This document shows positions 6,253 through 14,298 of a stretch of DNA of 20,007 bases, piece by piece. This stretch comes from CAZEBW01 sp964510205. GTDB lineage: Bacteria; Chloroflexota; Anaerolineae; VGOG01. The stretch covers positions 1 through 20,007 of the forward strand of contig CAZEBW010000066.1 of the NCBI GenBank assembly GCA_964510205.1, written 5' to 3'. The notes beneath the pieces were generated by a model. It did not search any database. It was not told the origin of the DNA and worked only from the letters and a program-made list of their open reading frames with translations. The position numbers were made by a program, and so were the translations under genes. Numbering within the stretch: position 1 is the first letter of the stretch; every line of letters starts with the position of its first letter.

Positions 6253-7128
6253 ATGCCTAATCAGCTTTCTGGCGTAACGGTGATCGTGCCAGCTTACAAC
6301 GAGGAGCACGGCATCGGCCCGATGCTGGAGCGACTGTTGCAAGTGATGGCGGACAGTGGCTTGATCTATGAGATCATTGTGGTGGACGATGGTTCTTCTG
6401 ACAACACCGCAGATGTTGCATCGAGGTTCCCAGTACGTTTGACCCGGCATTCCACGAACAAAGGATACGGTGCTGCGCTCAAAACTGGCGTGCGAGCTGC
6501 CGCTTACGATATCATAATCACGATGGATTCTGATGGCCAGCATGACCCGGCTGAAATCCCAAGATTTGCGGAGCTTATGGGGACATATGACGTAGTAATC
6601 GGGGCACGCACAAAGCAATCACATGCTCCATTGGTGAGGCGACCGGGCAAGTTGCTGCTTGGTATGGTTGCTAACTACCTGGCTGGCGTGGAAATTCCCG
6701 ATTATAATTCGGGATTTCGGGCCTTTCGGCGCGAGCTATTTATGCGCTTTGCGCACTTCCTGCCCAACGGCTTTTCATTCTCCACCACTTTGACCTTAGC
6801 GGCGATCAAGGAAGGCTATGACATAGCCTGGCCACCTATTACCGTGAGCCCCAGAGTAGGAACTAGCACGGTGAATCTGGTGAAGGATGGCTATAATATA
6901 CTGCTGCTCATTTTGCGGACGATTGTTCTTTTCGATCCCTTGAAGGTGTTTCTGCCCCCTAGCCTTGCGTTAGGCCTGTTCGGTATTATGTTCTCTACTT
7001 ATGGCTTGATTCGCTTTCGGGCATTCCCGGAGAGTGGTGTTCTACTCATTGTGGCAGCAATCTTTCTGTTCTTCTTTGGAATCTTGGCTGACCAGATATC
7101 GGCGCTACGAAGGGGCCTCGGCCAATGA
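6253..7128 (+). CDS. Family 2 glycosyltransferase, DPM1/polyprenyl-phosphate type, with two C-terminal TM helices
   Basis: A 291-residue membrane-anchored GT-A enzyme that probably transfers a sugar from a nucleotide donor to polyprenyl phosphate on the cytoplasmic face. ATG 6253 is preferred to the upstream TTG 6226 because the core begins VTVIVPAYNEEHGI immediately after it. Motifs: VVDDGSSDNT (43-52) and MDSDGQHDP (91-99, the metal/donor DxD), then GARTKQSHAPLVRR and a DYNSGFRAFRRE acceptor segment. Hydrophobic helices at about 232-255 and 263-285 anchor it, as in bacterial DPM-like enzymes. Its last 4 bases (ATGA) overlap the methyltransferase start, implying translational coupling. It opens the downstream glycan operon. 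Codon use looks less GC-rich than in the wzc genes before it. Confidence 0.92.
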   Translation: MPNQLSGVTVIVPAYNEEHGIGPMLERLLQVMADSGLIYEIIVVDDGSSDNTADVASRFPVRLTRHSTNKGYGAALKTGVRAAAYDIIITMDSDGQHDPAEIPRFAELMGTYDVVIGARTKQSHAPLVRRPGKLLLGMVANYLAGVEIPDYNSGFRAFRRELFMRFAHFLPNGFSFSTTLTLAAIKEGYDIAWPPITVSPRVGTSTVNLVKDGYNILLLILRTIVLFDPLKVFLPPSLALGLFGIMFSTYGLIRFRAFPESGVLLIVAAIFLFFFGILADQISALRRGLGQ

Positions 7129-7853
7129 GACTCGGCTGGCACGGTGAATTCACATTGGACTCTGTTCGTGCCCACTGGAACCAGATTGCGTCACACTACG
7201 ATGAGCACAACAAAGAGATGGGGACGACACACTCCCAGCGCTTCACCGAAGCCATGAAATACATGAAGCTGGCACCAGGCATGCGGATACTGGACGTTTT
7301 TGCGAGAACCGCCAATGCTAGCCGTTTCCTGCATGAAGCATGTCCTAACATAGAATATATGGGCATAGACTTATCGGAGGAGATGCTGAGGGTTGCCCGG
7401 CGAAAGTACCCAACTCGTCACTTTGCACAAACCTCACTGCATGCATTACCCTTTGCCGACGCCAGATTTGATCGGATCCTTTCACTCGAGACACTGGAGC
7501 ACGTGCCGGAACCGCTGAGATTCTTGAACGAATTGCGGCGGGTTCTATGCCCTAGGGGGCGATTGGTAATGAGCACACCACCTGCTACAGCCGAATGGAT
7601 GGTAAGCCTTGTAGACGCTATGAACCTTCACCACGGTGAGGGGCCGCGTCGGTTCTTGTCTTCGCGTACTGTTAAGGAGCTTTTGCGGCAGTGTGGCTTT
7701 CAGCTATTGATACACCGAGGAACTGTGTTGATTCCGGCAGGTCCTCAGGCTCTCCGGCGGTGGGGCTTGGAATGGTTAGATGAACGCGTTCAAGGGACCT
7801 GCCTGGCAGAGTTTGGCATCCGCCAGTTTTATGTGTGTGAAATTGCTCAGTGA
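7125..7853 (+). CDS. Class I SAM-dependent methyltransferase with an aberrant motif I
   Basis: A 242-residue Methyltransf_11-like protein in an ATGA overlap with the GT2 gene and a GTGA overlap with the next gene. Visible parts: an N-terminal helix (VRAHWNQIASHYDEHN), beta-1/motif I ILDVFARTANASRFL (55-69), acidic motif II GIDLSEEML (80-88), LSLETLEHVPEPLRFL (119-134) and LCPRGRLVMSTPP (141-153). In the family motif I normally reads DxGCGTGxxS; here all three glycines are replaced (FARTAN) although the surrounding sequence is intact and in frame. It may bind SAM unusually, have lost activity, or belong to a variant subfamily. Context suggests O-methylation of a glycan or lipid-linked sugar; the substrate is unknown. 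Confidence 0.85.
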   Translation: MRLGWHGEFTLDSVRAHWNQIASHYDEHNKEMGTTHSQRFTEAMKYMKLAPGMRILDVFARTANASRFLHEACPNIEYMGIDLSEEMLRVARRKYPTRHFAQTSLHALPFADARFDRILSLETLEHVPEPLRFLNELRRVLCPRGRLVMSTPPATAEWMVSLVDAMNLHHGEGPRRFLSSRTVKELLRQCGFQLLIHRGTVLIPAGPQALRRWGLEWLDERVQGTCLAEFGIRQFYVCEIAQ

Positions 7854-9238
7854 CATCCAAGACTTTTGACGACCTCAAGAAAGATGTGATAGATACGGGC
7901 CTCTGTACTCGCTGCGGCAGTTGTGTGGGGGTTTGCAAAGAGCAGGTTATACGTTTTTCCGACCCACTTGGCATTTGCTTGCCAGAACAGGGTGGCCTCT
8001 GCGACACATGCGATGGCGTTTGCTACGAAGCTTGCCCTGGAAAAGAAGTGCTGTGGCCGGTGCTTAATCAACAGGTCTTTGGCAGAGAACCGGAAAGCTA
8101 CCTGCTGGGCAACTATCAACACGTTTACGTTGGCTTTGCCACAGATCCAGTCGTACGCGGCAACGCCGCCAGCGGTGGGATTATTAGCGCGATCTCACTC
8201 TATTTGCTAGAGAGTGGTCTAGTAGATGGAGTTGTAACGTTGATAGATGACGAAACCGAGCCATATCGGGCAGTTCCCCAGATCGTTACGGATCACGCAG
8301 GCGTTTTGAGGGCAGCGCAGAGCAAATACTGCATCAGCCCCATTAACACGATATTCCATGAACTGGTTGATCGCCCTGGCGTCTATGCATATGTAGGACT
8401 TCCCTGCCAGGTTCACTCGCTGCGCAAGCTTCAGCAGATGGGCCATCCGGCAGCGGTGAAGATCAAGTACGTTATTGGTTCCTACTGTGGGAATATATTG
8501 CATTTCGATGCCGTGCGGAGTTATCTGGCCCGCAATGGTGTCAACGACTTGTCCCAGGTAGCGTCTCTGAAATACCGGGCAGGAGATTGGCCAGGCAAGA
8601 TGGAAGTCCGCCTCCATGATGGGCGGGTGTTTGCGTTGGAGAAGTTCTACGCTAACTACTTGATCCCTTTCTACATCATGCAGCGGTGTCTATTATGCAC
8701 CGATCTTACGAATGAATTCTCGGACGTCTCTGTAGGGGATGGGTGGGCGCCGGTCTATGAAGAGCGTGGTAAAGGTTGGTCTATCGTCTTGGGGCGGACT
8801 TCGCTTGGCGCTGACTTGCTTCGTGCGATGGAAGCAAAAGGCCTCCTTGAGCTTCACCCAATCACCGAGGAGGAAGCGGTCAACATGCACTCCCATGGAT
8901 TGGATCTGAAGAAGCGAGGCGCCTTCTTGCGTATCCAGTCTCGCCGTAGTCGGGGCTTGCCTGTGCCAGAGTACGGCTATGTTCTAGGTGATGTACCACT
9001 GCGCCGTCGTCTGCAAGAGACTATAATAGATCTTGTTCTCCGGCTGTGCAACCTCGAAATCTCGCGTCGTGCGATCAACGCAGTACCGATTCAGTTGCTT
9101 GGGCGGGTATTCAAAACGGTCCGTAAGCTGTGGATTCGCAGTACGAAGTCCACCAAGCGTAAAGGTCTGATGCAGACGCAGTTCCATCCCAGCGGGGGCT
9201 TTCAACAGGGAACACAGCGAGATGGGGCGGAGGCATAG
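7850..9238 (+). CDS. FrhB/FdhB-type iron-sulfur flavoprotein (coenzyme F420 hydrogenase beta-like)
   Basis: A 462-residue protein starting at GTG 7850 within the stop of the methyltransferase. The N-terminus holds CTRCGSCVGVC (C19, C22, C25, C29), a ferredoxin-like cluster motif, and CDTCDGVCYEACPG (C51, C54, C58, C62). FrhB_N and FrhB_FdhB_C-type blocks follow: GNAASGGIISAISLYLLESG, SKYCISPIN, YVGLPCQVHSLRKLQ and CLLCTDLTNEFSDVSVGD. True F420 hydrogenase beta subunits use FAD, an Fe-S cluster and F420. Homologues in polysaccharide operons are presumed flavin or F420-dependent redox enzymes acting on glycan intermediates, often near pyruvyltransferases. The C-terminal 60 residues or so are basic and unrecognised. 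The family is sure; the reaction is not. Confidence 0.9.
   Translation: MTSKTFDDLKKDVIDTGLCTRCGSCVGVCKEQVIRFSDPLGICLPEQGGLCDTCDGVCYEACPGKEVLWPVLNQQVFGREPESYLLGNYQHVYVGFATDPVVRGNAASGGIISAISLYLLESGLVDGVVTLIDDETEPYRAVPQIVTDHAGVLRAAQSKYCISPINTIFHELVDRPGVYAYVGLPCQVHSLRKLQQMGHPAAVKIKYVIGSYCGNILHFDAVRSYLARNGVNDLSQVASLKYRAGDWPGKMEVRLHDGRVFALEKFYANYLIPFYIMQRCLLCTDLTNEFSDVSVGDGWAPVYEERGKGWSIVLGRTSLGADLLRAMEAKGLLELHPITEEEAVNMHSHGLDLKKRGAFLRIQSRRSRGLPVPEYGYVLGDVPLRRRLQETIIDLVLRLCNLEISRRAINAVPIQLLGRVFKTVRKLWIRSTKSTKRKGLMQTQFHPSGGFQQGTQRDGAEA
9229..9233 (+). promoter_or_regulatory. Ribosome binding site of the UPF0104 gene
   Basis: GGAGG in the last codons of the FrhB-like gene, 5 bases before GTG 9239 and 8 before GTG 9242. 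Spacing slightly favours the second GTG, which changes the product by one residue. Confidence 0.55.
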
Positions 9239-10237
9239 GTGGTGCGCAGTCACAGGCTTGCAGTTTTTCTACAGACTATGGTCAGACCTGTTCAACCCTG
9301 GTTGCTACGTGGCATCGGCGTAATATTGCTTGTCTATCTCCTGCTGCGCATTGATGCCCAACAACTACTTGACACCTGGATGCAGGCGGACAAAGCGCTG
9401 ATCTTGCTGGCTACTGTGCTGGCCTTTCCAATGATGTTCATCAAGGTCGAGCGCTGGCAGTATCTTCTAAAGGCTCAGGGAATCGCCTACCCGCTTGCCG
9501 ACGCTGTCACTGCCTATTTTGGCACATATTACATTGGTGTGGTGACACCAGGGCGGGCGGGAGAGATCCTCAAAGCATTGTACCTGCGGGACTGTAATGT
9601 CAGTATTGGAACGGCAATGGTCAGCGTTATCCTTGATCGGGTTTTTGATCTGCTGGTACTCGTGGGGTTAGCATTGCTGGGAATTGGGCTTGTGCCCCAG
9701 CTTGCTGCTCTTGGAAAGTTGCAGATCTGGGGAGCGGTACTTGTTTTGGGCGTTACCGGTGGACTGTTACTGCTACGCACGCGGGTTTGGGAGACTCTGG
9801 GGCGCTGGTTGATTCGGTGGCTCTCACTAGGCCATTCAGACGCTGACCATAACCAGGCAAGCGATTTTCTGACGGGCTTGCGCCAGGTGGCGACACTGCC
9901 CACCCTTTTCGTTGCCCTTCTGCTCTCGGTGGTCTCGTGGCTCGTGATCCTGCTTGAGTGCTATCTGATTGCCAAGTCCTTGTCAGTCGCGGCACCTTTC
10001 TGGTACCTGGCGTTTGCTGTTGCCGTTGCTGGGATGGCAGCTCTACTGCCTATTTCAATTGCAGGGATTGGTGCGAGGGATGCCGTTCTTGTAGCGGTGC
10101 TGGGGTTGATCGGTGTAGCGCCACAGAAAGCGTTGGCGTTCTCACTGCTCTACTTTGCAATCTTCGGGCTAGCTCTTGGCGTAGTTGGGGCGGTTTTTTG
10201 GTATCGCCGACCAATTGTATGGCGAAGCACAACATGA
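9239..10237 (+). CDS. Lysylphosphatidylglycerol synthase TM-like (UPF0104) membrane protein
   Basis: A 332-residue integral membrane protein with about eight hydrophobic segments, starting directly after the FrhB stop. Family landmarks are VERWQYLLKAQGI (basic loop after the second helix), YYIGVVTPGRAGEILKALYL (95-114), VILDRVFDLLVLVGLALLGI (130-149) and ISIAGIGARDAVLVAVLGLI near the C-terminus. This domain occurs in MprF flippases and in many polysaccharide and isoprenoid-lipid operons, where it is thought to move or handle lipid-linked sugars across the membrane. Position after a polyprenyl-phosphate GT2 gene fits a lipid-carrier role (inference). Confidence 0.88.
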   Translation: MVRSHRLAVFLQTMVRPVQPWLLRGIGVILLVYLLLRIDAQQLLDTWMQADKALILLATVLAFPMMFIKVERWQYLLKAQGIAYPLADAVTAYFGTYYIGVVTPGRAGEILKALYLRDCNVSIGTAMVSVILDRVFDLLVLVGLALLGIGLVPQLAALGKLQIWGAVLVLGVTGGLLLLRTRVWETLGRWLIRWLSLGHSDADHNQASDFLTGLRQVATLPTLFVALLLSVVSWLVILLECYLIAKSLSVAAPFWYLAFAVAVAGMAALLPISIAGIGARDAVLVAVLGLIGVAPQKALAFSLLYFAIFGLALGVVGAVFWYRRPIVWRSTT

Positions 10238-10272
10238 AAGTTGCCATCCCGTCTGTAAGGCTGGAGAGAAGC

Positions 10273-11346
10273 ATGAAAGCATACATAAGAAAACTAAAGG
10301 CCTGGTTGCAGGATTGGATGCAACATGAAGGGCGGCAGATTCCTGTCTTACTCGTAGTAGTAGTGACGCTAAGCTTCTCTATTGTGTACACCAATGTACA
10401 AACCTTTGGTTCTGAAATGGCAGCCGGTATGGAATTCTCAGATACAAGAGTCTATTTGAATTTGTATTTTGGAGAGGGTAAGAATACATTTGGCGGAACC
10501 CGGTTGCTAGTGCCGTTTCTGGCCAGCTTGTTGCCCCGCCCGCCTGCCTGGCTGTTAACTTCTGCCAGGTCTCTGGATCCGATCTTTGTTGCATCGTTTC
10601 ACTTTGGGGCCATCAATTTCGTGTTCCTGGTTGTTGCCGCCGTTACGCTGTACTTTCTCCAAAGGGGTTTTGGATTGCCAGTCTGGTCATCAATAGTGGG
10701 AGCTGTGCTCTTTCTTAGCCTGCATACAATAGTTCGCACGGCTGGGCTCCCGCTGGTGGACACAGCCTACTACTGCTTCTTGGCTCTTTGCTTGTTGGCT
10801 GTACAACGCAACAGACCGTTCCTGCTCTGTGTGGCATTTGGTCTGGGAGTTTTTGCCAAGGAACTACTGCTATTGGTGGCACCGATGATTATGCTGTCAA
10901 CCCGAAGTTTGCGTGAGCGTGTCTGGTTGCTGGTGGCGTTGCTACCGGGCGGACTCGCGTACCTCATGATGCGTGTGTTCATCATACCGTCGCCACCAGA
11001 TAGGTACGTTTCGGGAGCTTTCCTCACTGGGTTGCCACAGCACTTCTCTGAACTGATCAACACCAATAGATTCATCAACTTGTTCTTATCCTTTGGGCTA
11101 TTGTGGATACCAGCGTTGTACGCTCTGTTCAGGTGTGACGTGCCTGCTGATCTTAAGCGCTGGCTTTGGTTTATACCTATTCTCCTGGTAGGCATGATGG
11201 CTCTAGGGGCGAGCAACATAAGCAGACATCTTGTTGCTGCTTTCCCGGTTGTTATCCCCTTGGCCTCTTGGGGATTGAGCGAATGGGTTCCGCTGAGCCA
11301 CAGACATTTCCAAGGTGGCTCCAGGAGGACAAAATCGGGCTTTTGA
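10273..11346 (+). CDS. Polytopic membrane protein, possible GT-C-type glycosyltransferase
   Basis: About 357 residues with roughly nine hydrophobic segments. ATG 10273 follows GGAGAG at 10263-10268; an alternative ATG at 10234 overlaps the previous stop (ATGA) and adds 13 residues without a Shine-Dalgarno site. After TM1 an exterior loop has EFSDTRVYLNLYFGEGK and then TRLLVPFLASLLPRPPAW. An acidic first loop followed by an R-L-P segment is reminiscent of GT-C transferases that use polyprenyl-phosphate sugars, but no diagnostic DxD is present and I do not recognise the family. It lies between the UPF0104 and O-antigen ligase genes, so a glycan-assembly role is the simplest reading. The C-terminal tail is short and basic. 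Confidence 0.7.
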   Translation: MKAYIRKLKAWLQDWMQHEGRQIPVLLVVVVTLSFSIVYTNVQTFGSEMAAGMEFSDTRVYLNLYFGEGKNTFGGTRLLVPFLASLLPRPPAWLLTSARSLDPIFVASFHFGAINFVFLVVAAVTLYFLQRGFGLPVWSSIVGAVLFLSLHTIVRTAGLPLVDTAYYCFLALCLLAVQRNRPFLLCVAFGLGVFAKELLLLVAPMIMLSTRSLRERVWLLVALLPGGLAYLMMRVFIIPSPPDRYVSGAFLTGLPQHFSELINTNRFINLFLSFGLLWIPALYALFRCDVPADLKRWLWFIPILLVGMMALGASNISRHLVAAFPVVIPLASWGLSEWVPLSHRHFQGGSRRTKSGF

Positions 11347-11409
11347 TTTCTGCATACTTTTCCTGCCTTTTCTTGGGGAAACGATTCAAATTGGAGTCAA
11401 AGTGAAGTC

Positions 11410-12840
11410 ATGAGAGCCGTCCGCCAATACCGCTTAGAATCTCGTTACTTTTTGGTCTTCCTGGCTGTCATCGGCGCTATCTCGATCGGTCGGATGGTCG
11501 CGAGACCAGAGGGTGGAGCAGGGGCCGCCTTTGTGCTGCCGTTTATTCCGCTGGCGGTGATCGTTCTGACAAGGCCCGAGGTCGGGATGGCCCTGGCCTT
11601 CCCGGTCCTCATGCTGATTCCCTATGGTTCCATCAACCTACCCCTGCCGGTGCTCGATTCGCCTCTACAGTTAGTGCTCATCGCAACGATGGGCGCTGCG
11701 TCGCTGCGTTTTGTCATGAGGCATAAGCCAATCTTGCGTACTGGGATTTACTATCCAATCGCTATCTGTATCATGCTCATGGTGGTCAATCTGGCCTTGG
11801 GACGGGGTCCTGACACAAACCTACGACTCTATCGGTTCCTGCTGAGCCTGTGGCCTTTTGCTCTGGTGGTGCTGATGGTGGAGAAGCCGCAGCAAGCTCG
11901 CCGTTTTCTACTCTCGGCTGTGGTTCCCATAGCCTTGTTGGTCGTCCTCTGGTTGCCGATCATGGTGTGGTTTGTGCATACCGGGCAGAGTTCCGCCGGT
12001 CTCGCGCGCATGGCGAAGAGTAGTTCTACTTCCACCCTTGCGGTGGAGTATCCAATTCTATTCTTTCTGAGACCGGGTGGCGTCACCCAGAGTTGGATCG
12101 TGTTAACGGTGGCACCTATCTTTCTTGGGGTTGGGCTTCTATCTCAGCATTTGGGTCGCCAGCGACTGGCTCGATTGCTCTACCTGCTTTGTGCAGCCTA
12201 CTTGTTTCTAAGCACCTTCGTTGGCTCGATCGTGGGCCTTGTATTCGAGACTTTTCTAGTCATCGTGCTCGTGCATTGGATGGACCGGTTACAAGTAAGG
12301 CATTTGGGATATCTCGCGCTCGTGGTTCTTGTTGTGTTTCTGGTGATCGTTTGGACCGGTGTCAGTGACGAGATCGTGAAACGTTTCCAAATCCACCTTG
12401 CACCGGAGACTGTGGCTGTCACGAGCGGCCGCCTGGGCGCCTATGAAAGTGGGATCCGGCTGGCGATGAAATATCCGCTTTTCGGCATAGGCGCCTATCA
12501 ATATGCTGGTAGTACAACACCGGCAGGTGAGTCTGTACAGGGCCATAGCTTCTGGCTACCAGCCGTATACGAATTCGGCATCTTTTACGCGCTCGCATGG
12601 GTCGCTATTGTGCTTATCATCTGTCGCCAGTGTTGGAATCTGCTAAATGAGACGTGTCACGAGGAGAAAGCCGTACTGGTGGGGATCTTTGCCGGACTGG
12701 TTACGGTAGTGTTGCTTTCAGCCGTCAACTCTGTACTCAGCGCACCAGGGCCCGACGCCTACTTCTGGCTCTTCGCTGGGCTGGTCTTGCTCTGGTCTGA
12801 TTGGCGTAAGCGTGACCCTCAAGCTTCACTGTTGGCGTGA
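11410..12840 (+). CDS. O-antigen ligase/polymerase family protein (Wzy_C domain)
   Basis: A 476-residue protein with about eleven hydrophobic segments starting at ATG 11410. The diagnostic Wzy_C/WaaL region is residues 339-395: SGRLGAYESGIRLAMKYPLF, GIGAYQY, and GHSFWLPAVYEFGIFYALAW with H379 in the large exterior loop. Enzymes of this family either polymerise lipid-linked repeat units (Wzy) or ligate the finished glycan to an acceptor (WaaL and relatives, some protein glycosylases); sequence alone cannot separate them. Together with two Wzc kinases it could form a Wzy-type chain-length-controlled system. The gene ends in a GTGA overlap with the TPR protein, which could be its partner. Confidence 0.88.
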   Translation: MRAVRQYRLESRYFLVFLAVIGAISIGRMVARPEGGAGAAFVLPFIPLAVIVLTRPEVGMALAFPVLMLIPYGSINLPLPVLDSPLQLVLIATMGAASLRFVMRHKPILRTGIYYPIAICIMLMVVNLALGRGPDTNLRLYRFLLSLWPFALVVLMVEKPQQARRFLLSAVVPIALLVVLWLPIMVWFVHTGQSSAGLARMAKSSSTSTLAVEYPILFFLRPGGVTQSWIVLTVAPIFLGVGLLSQHLGRQRLARLLYLLCAAYLFLSTFVGSIVGLVFETFLVIVLVHWMDRLQVRHLGYLALVVLVVFLVIVWTGVSDEIVKRFQIHLAPETVAVTSGRLGAYESGIRLAMKYPLFGIGAYQYAGSTTPAGESVQGHSFWLPAVYEFGIFYALAWVAIVLIICRQCWNLLNETCHEEKAVLVGIFAGLVTVVLLSAVNSVLSAPGPDAYFWLFAGLVLLWSDWRKRDPQASLLA

Positions 12841-14108
12841 GAATGTATCGAGCTATGGGGCGGTTTGTTCCTGTGTTGTGGACGTTCGCTGTTGCTTTAG
12901 CGCTTCTGCTGTGCGTGGCCGCGCTGCCGACGCCGCGCCAGGCACTGTACCTTAACGTGGCGATGATTCACACCACGTCGTGGGCTGTTGAAAATCAGCC
13001 GGTTACGCAGCTGCGCTTCGTGAGTGCTCGGCGCGCACTGGCGGCATGGGAAGAGGTAAGGGAAGTATTAAGACCCCGGCAGGCGCGGTACGTGCCGTAT
13101 CTGCAAGCGGACTTTCAGCGGGCTAAGCACTGGAAGGAGGCTGAACAGGTCAGTCTCCTCTATGACGCCGGTCAGCAGAGCCTGGCGAGTGGCGACTACC
13201 GACAGGCGGCTGCCTTATTTCAAACGGTACTGGAGCGTGATCCCCACTACGTTGAAGCCTATATCAGCCTGCTGAGGACTTTGCGGGCCATGGAAGAGAT
13301 GGAGGCTGCCCAGGCGGTGCAAGCCGACCTGCTGGCCCTGGAACCCCCGCGACGACTGGGAGAGCAGACGCCTGAGCGGATCTGGCAGGAGGTGGAGCGG
13401 GTTCAGATGTGGCCAGGCTGGTTCTTGCTCGGCTTCGACGTGCGCAATGCTTGGGAGATGGCCCGTGCACCAACCTTGGAGATGGTCTTCTATTGGCAGC
13501 ACGCCGATTCCGCTCCGACCAGTGCGCAGCTTACAGTAAGTAGTGAGGGAAACTGGCAAGTAGTCGCTCTAGGAGATCGGGTCTGGCAGATCGGCACGGT
13601 GCCGAATCTGGCCCCTAATCCCGGGTTTGAGCAAAGAGTCGAACAGGGCCTGCGTTGTCCAGCAGGCTGGCCACGGGAGAAGTACTCGACATCTAGCGAG
13701 CAGATCATTGACCAGGTATGGGCGGATCGTGCCGGAGAGCCCACGCTGGCCGTGCGCCTGAATAACCTGACAGGGCCCAGCGGCCTCGTTAGCCGGCGAA
13801 TCCCGGTGGGCAGTTCAGATACGGTCTATCTGCAGGCAGCCTGGCTCAGAACCGAACCAGGCGCCCGGCCCTGTCTGGGACGCCAGTGGTTTCCCAACCC
13901 GTCGGGGAGTGGTCCTTGGTACTCCTACACGGTATGCAACATCCCCCTGCCCGAAGGCTGGACTTACATGGCTTCGATTACCCGCCCCTATGATAGCAGC
14001 GTGATGGAGGTCGAGTTATGGATGCTCAATCTTGGACGGAGTGCGGCATTCTTTGACGATCTGTTGTTTGTACCCTTGCACAGACCCGTGGTTGCTGGGA
14101 GCGATTGA
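12837..14108 (+). CDS. Membrane-anchored TPR protein with a C-terminal carbohydrate-binding-like domain
   Basis: A 423-residue protein starting at GTG 12837 inside the stop of the O-antigen ligase gene. Residues 11-30 (VPVLWTFAVALALLLCVAAL) form a signal anchor, so the rest is probably outside the membrane. A TPR motif is clear at about 107-141 (LASGDYRQAAALFQTVLERD) and a weaker second one reaches about 170. From about residue 258 the sequence NPGFEQRVEQGLRCPAGWPR, later SGLVSRRIPVG and LPEGWTYMASITRPYDSSVM, looks like a jelly-roll CBM_4_9-type module. I do not recognise an orthologous family. Its coupling to the ligase suggests an exterior scaffold presenting glycan or acceptor to that enzyme (inference). 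Confidence 0.8.
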   Translation: MRMYRAMGRFVPVLWTFAVALALLLCVAALPTPRQALYLNVAMIHTTSWAVENQPVTQLRFVSARRALAAWEEVREVLRPRQARYVPYLQADFQRAKHWKEAEQVSLLYDAGQQSLASGDYRQAAALFQTVLERDPHYVEAYISLLRTLRAMEEMEAAQAVQADLLALEPPRRLGEQTPERIWQEVERVQMWPGWFLLGFDVRNAWEMARAPTLEMVFYWQHADSAPTSAQLTVSSEGNWQVVALGDRVWQIGTVPNLAPNPGFEQRVEQGLRCPAGWPREKYSTSSEQIIDQVWADRAGEPTLAVRLNNLTGPSGLVSRRIPVGSSDTVYLQAAWLRTEPGARPCLGRQWFPNPSGSGPWYSYTVCNIPLPEGWTYMASITRPYDSSVMEVELWMLNLGRSAAFFDDLLFVPLHRPVVAGSD

Positions 14109-14151
14109 CTGGGTGTCGAAAATGGTGGTAGGAGAATAGGTACCTGAACGC

Positions 14152-14298
14152 ATGCAAGCAATTGAGGAATGCCTGGTGGTGTTCTCTTTGTTCTTCGGCA
14201 AGCTGGCCAAGGTGCCCTCGGATGACATCTCGGATTCCATTCTTTACTATGTAGCCTTGGCGCCTTGGAGCCCAAGGAGTGAGGCTTCCCTGATATGA
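14152..14298 (+). pseudogene. Remnant of a second Wzm-type ABC-2 permease
   Basis: A 48-codon frame runs from ATG 14152 to TGA 14296-14298, which overlaps the start of the intact wzm gene (ATGA). Codons 14173-14268 encode LVVFSLFFGKLAKVPSDD and then ILYYVALAPW. Aligned with the VVFTIVFGNLANVASDG... ALVPW segment of the Wzm protein encoded just downstream, about half of 31 positions are identical. Homology stops on both sides, so it is an internal scrap of a diverged permease, not a recent duplication. It fills nearly all of the otherwise empty 14109-14294 interval. It might be translated and coupled to wzm as a leader, but its origin as a fragment is the better-supported statement. Confidence 0.72.

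Noticed and set aside
14263..14277. Hairpin ccttgg-agc-ccaagg before wzm as a translational switch
   Set aside because: It lies inside the permease remnant and does not cover the GAGG at 14281-14284 or the start codon; no support beyond the short stem.
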